This document shows, piece after piece, positions 61,166 through 64,000 of a stretch of DNA of 64,000 nt. Below the pieces are notes generated by a model. It ran no database searches, was not told the origin of the DNA, and was given only the letters and a program-made list of their open reading frames with translations. The position numbers were made by a program, and so were the translations under genes. The stretch covers positions 3,286,001-3,350,000 of the forward strand of contig OY292277.1 of assembly GCA_958496175.1 (NCBI GenBank), read 5' to 3'. Numbering within the stretch: the first letter of the stretch is position 1; each line of letters opens with the position of its first letter. The stretch comes from Sisyra terminalis (lineage: Eukaryota > Arthropoda > Insecta > Neuroptera > Sisyridae).

Positions 61166-62272
61166 TAGTTTTTAATGCTACTAGATGGCAGACGAAGCAC
61201 GAAATAAATATTTTAAACAATTGACTATCGAAAAAATTGAAAATTCCATTTTCAAAATTGATCGATAAATCTCAAATTCCTATCAAGAAAAGCATTAATC
61301 AATGAACGCTATTATGGTTCCATATTTACTTTATTTATCATTAATAGAGCAAGACTTCGCGAATACCAAACCTTCGTTATGTTATAAGACATAGGGTCAA
61401 GCTCTTATGGCAGACTTGGTTCCCAAAAATTAATCGTTGGGGCGTCAAATGCAGATGGCGCGGTAAGCAATATTTCAAGTTTTAAGGGACTTTTAGTTAA
61501 GGTAAAGTTGGTAGAAGTGTTGAAGTTGGTAGTTAAGAAATTACGGGGGTGAAATTTTTTTGACTAATTTTAAAATAAAACTTGGAATCGCGGTCTTCTT
61601 TTCAATATCCATCATGAATAACATACTTCACATTTAATGGCAGTGTTGTGTGCATTTTGTCAAAGATCAACATCAAATACACTTTTCTACTGCCCAAATT
61701 CATTACGAAGGTATGTACTTATTTACTAGTTAATACCCACATTTTTATGGGGCAAAAATATGATTTAAATTCAAAATTTTAAATCTATTTTTTTAAGTAA
61801 AATAACTTTGTTTCAGCAAGAATTCGACGATTTTTTTAGGCAGTCACAATTCATAGCGATAGAAAAGGATAATTTCCGGGATTCAACTGTCATCTCTAAA
61901 CTAACGCCATTAAGTAAATATACTTAAGCATGGCTATAATAAACTTTAATTAAATTTTACAATGTGAAAAAATTGTTATATTTTGTATTTCAATTTTAAT
62001 AAATAAAATTTAATTTTCAATCAAATTTTCGTTAGCAAAATTTAAGTATTTCAGGAATAAATTGAATTTAAATTTGGCACATACAATTCTAAAACTCGTT
62101 AAAAGTAGTTATTGTTATTATCGGCTATGCTACACTAGCGCCCTCAGTAAATGACGCCCGGAAGATAGTCATTTGGAGGAACACAAAATTAACATTGAGC
62201 TAGCCTCCCCTGACCAAACCTTCGTTATGTTATAAAAGCTGAAATTTTTTAGTGCGTATCCCCAAAAATCAG
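61166..62272. other. AT-rich region with short dispersed repeats
   Basis: AAACCTTCGTTATGTTATAA occurs at about 61367 and 62217 in direct orientation. GCAGATGGCGCGG near 61452 and TAGCGCCCTCAGTAAATGAC near 62135 are loosely inverted versions of each other. These look like ends of old MITE copies. No gene is visible. Confidence 0.4.
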
Positions 62273-62539
62273 CAACTATGGATTTTGGATGATACTTAGG
62301 TCGTTAACAGGTAGCAAAGGTGTATAAAATAAAAGCTTAGATTCGTAAAACTATAAAAAACAGTTATATTTATATTTTCTTCGGAATAATATTAGAAATC
62401 ACATCCTCCATTGCCAGATACTTAGCATGGTTCTAGTCCCGTTTAACGACCTTTATGCTTTCACAAAACTAAGCTTTTATTTTATACACCTTTGCTACCT
62501 GTTAACTTCCAAAGTATCATCCAAACTTCATAATCGTTG
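62273..62539. repeat. Inverted repeat with about 70-bp arms
   Basis: The arm 62273-62340 (GGATGATACTT, GTTAACAGGTAGCAAAGGTG, ATAAAATAAAAGCTTAG) is matched in inverse by 62469-62539 (CTAAGCTTTTATTTTAT, CACCTTTGCTACCTGTTAAC, AAGTATCATCC). The spacer is 128 bp. No coding sequence is present. It lies between the two copies of the 61.0/62.65-kb dispersed repeat. Confidence 0.7.
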
Positions 62540-62647
62540 ATCGTTCTTACCTGTGATAGAGAAATGCATATAAAATTTTTCCATGGGTTATGAAGAATGG
62601 GGTGACTAAGACTTCAGAAGAAATAACCACTTTACTGAATGATTTTT

Positions 62648-62850
62648 TGGGTTTTAAACGATTTTCTCGAAAACGGTTCAAACGATTACGTTAAATTTTT
62701 ACACAGTAACTATTGCGGCTGCGATCTATAAGGTTGTATATGAAACTTTTTTCCCTAAAAGTGCATTGAAATGTACTGAATGAAGTGCAACTGAAGAAGA
62801 CTTCAATTACAAACATCACAAACGTTGGCAATTTTACTACTAACAAAAAA
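62648..62850 (+). repeat. Diverged dispersed repeat, copy 2
   Basis: ACGATTTTCTCGAAAACGG, then TATATGAAACTTTTTTCCCT, then ACTTCAATTACAAACATCAC match the order found at 60979-61165. The divergence is considerable, so it is an old repeat. Confidence 0.5.
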
Positions 62851-62885
62851 GCTCATTAATTTAGCATTGCATTTTATTTTTTCAT

Positions 62886-63862
62886 TGCATTTTTTTCTCA
62901 GTCCAATAGAAAAAAAATCATACCTCATCATTTATCGATTGTACAGAAAAATGTTCTGAAAGAATTTTTTAGGAAATTTAATGCTCTACAAAAAAGGTAT
63001 CGTATATTTTTTCCGTAAGCCTCACCATTTGTAAGATATTAAGGTTTTAATTTTGATTATTTTAAGACAAATTTCATTTTTTTTTATGAATTTTATAACT
63101 CGACAATAAATGACTCTTATACAATGCGCAATACAAATTTTTGTTGGAAATTAACTGCTCTATAAAAATGGTTTCTTATGTTTTGGCGATTAAATTAACC
63201 GTTCAAAAGATATTCATCATCAAACTTTCATGTTTACGGATTTTAAAAGTTTTTGATGAGATATTCGAAAAATTTCAATTTAATTTATAATTTTTGAAAA
63301 AATTTACACGAATTTTAGTTTTTTTCAACTGAGAAACTTCAAAATATTTTTCAAGTTTTTTTTTAAGCTTAAGTATATTTGTCTCCATTTAAAAAAAATT
63401 AATTGTACATTATTTATCGCTTAGTTAAATATTTATTAATAAAAAAAGTAAAGTTTTCATTATACATATATTATGATATATTTCAGTATTAGAGAAAAAC
63501 ATTGTCCAATTAGTTATAAAAAGTTTGATGATGAATATCTTTTGAAGGATTAATTTAATCACCAAAACATAAGAAACCATTTTATAGAGCACTTAATTTC
63601 CAACAAAAATTTGTATTGCGCATTGTATAAGAGTCATTTATTGTCGAGTTATAAAATTCATAAATAAAAATGAAATTTGTCTTAAAATAATCAAAATTAA
63701 ATCCTTAATATCTTTCAAATGGTGAGACTTATGGAAAAAATATCAGATACCTTTTTTGTAGAGCATTAAATTTCCTAAAAAATTCTTTTAGAACATTTTT
63801 CTGTACAATCGATAAATGATGAGGTATGCATTTTTTTTCTATTGGACTAAGAAAAAAATACA
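62886..63862. mobile_element. Long inverted-repeat element, about 350-bp arms
   Basis: The left arm 62886-63235 includes CTCAGTCCAATAG, CATTTATCGATTGTACAGAA, ACTCTTATACAATGCGCAAT and GATATTCATCATCAAAC. The right arm 63515-63862 carries their complements in reverse order. The middle (63236-63514) is AT-rich and non-coding. The arms contain CTACAAAAAAGGT, also present in the 52.2- and 55.1-kb elements. It probably belongs to a larger element, because 63967-63998 (CGATTTTTTTGACCCACACTA) resembles the outer end of the 55.1-kb element. Confidence 0.7.
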
Positions 63863-64000
63863 AAACTGCGATGCGGAGGATCTTCCTATTAAAATTAAGA
63901 GCTCATACTTGGTGAGAATTTTTTTAAGATGTCTAGCAACCCATTTTTCCGTATCACTTGTAAAAAAAAATTAATCGATTTTTTTGACCCACACTAAGGT
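63863..64000. other. Probable outer terminal sequence of a long-TIR element, cut by the window edge
   Basis: TCGATTTTTTTGACCCACACTA near the end resembles TCGATTTTTTTGGCCCAGTCTA at 56784-56805, the outer right end of the 1.7-kb foldback element. The matching left terminus was not found in the window. Confidence 0.4.

Overview
This window is animal nuclear DNA, most probably from an insect. It is AT-rich, has spliced genes with GT/AG introns, carries a long satellite DNA array, and is littered with small inverted-repeat DNA transposons. The only host gene I recognise is the C-terminal part of the planar cell polarity gene prickle. I cannot name the species; a beetle or another insect with abundant satellite DNA is a guess.

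Layout. (1) 1-39357: one uninterrupted head-to-tail array of a 334/335-bp satellite, about 117-118 copies. It enters from the left edge of the window and ends abruptly at 39357 in a truncated copy. Monomer variants fall into linked haplotypes, and blocks of 4-6 monomers are re-used at distances of 5 to 36 monomers, so the array has local higher-order structure. Every intact monomer carries a TATATAAG box with a CAGTTT initiator-like site 30 bp downstream on the + strand. (2) 39358-45095: an AT-rich flank filled with transposon debris. It holds a foldback element next to the array edge, a tRNA-like relic, another inverted repeat, a degenerate Helitron Rep-region fragment, a 220-bp hAT-type MITE with a near-perfect 8-bp target duplication, and a Helitron-type 3' terminus. 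(3) 45628-53890, minus strand: three phase-0 exons of prickle, encoding the end of the PET domain, three LIM domains, a proline-rich tail and a C-terminal CIIS prenylation box. The 6.1-kb intron between the PET and LIM1 exons holds two copies of a 252-bp MITE; one copy is split by a 1,257-bp long-TIR transposon containing a decayed Cys-rich protein fragment. (4) 53891-64000: sequence upstream of the visible PET exon, probably a long first intron plus 5' region. No further coding exon was found. It contains a 1.7-kb foldback element with an internal tandem duplication, a small repeated hairpin, a second long inverted repeat at 62.9-63.9 kb, and diverged repeat copies.

How it fits together: a conserved developmental gene ends about 6 kb from a large satellite block, with a transposon-rich transition zone between them. 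This looks like an edge of (peri)centromeric or other constitutive heterochromatin. The satellite's recurrent core-promoter-like signature and its multi-scale amplification pattern are the most interesting signals. No new protein-coding system was found.
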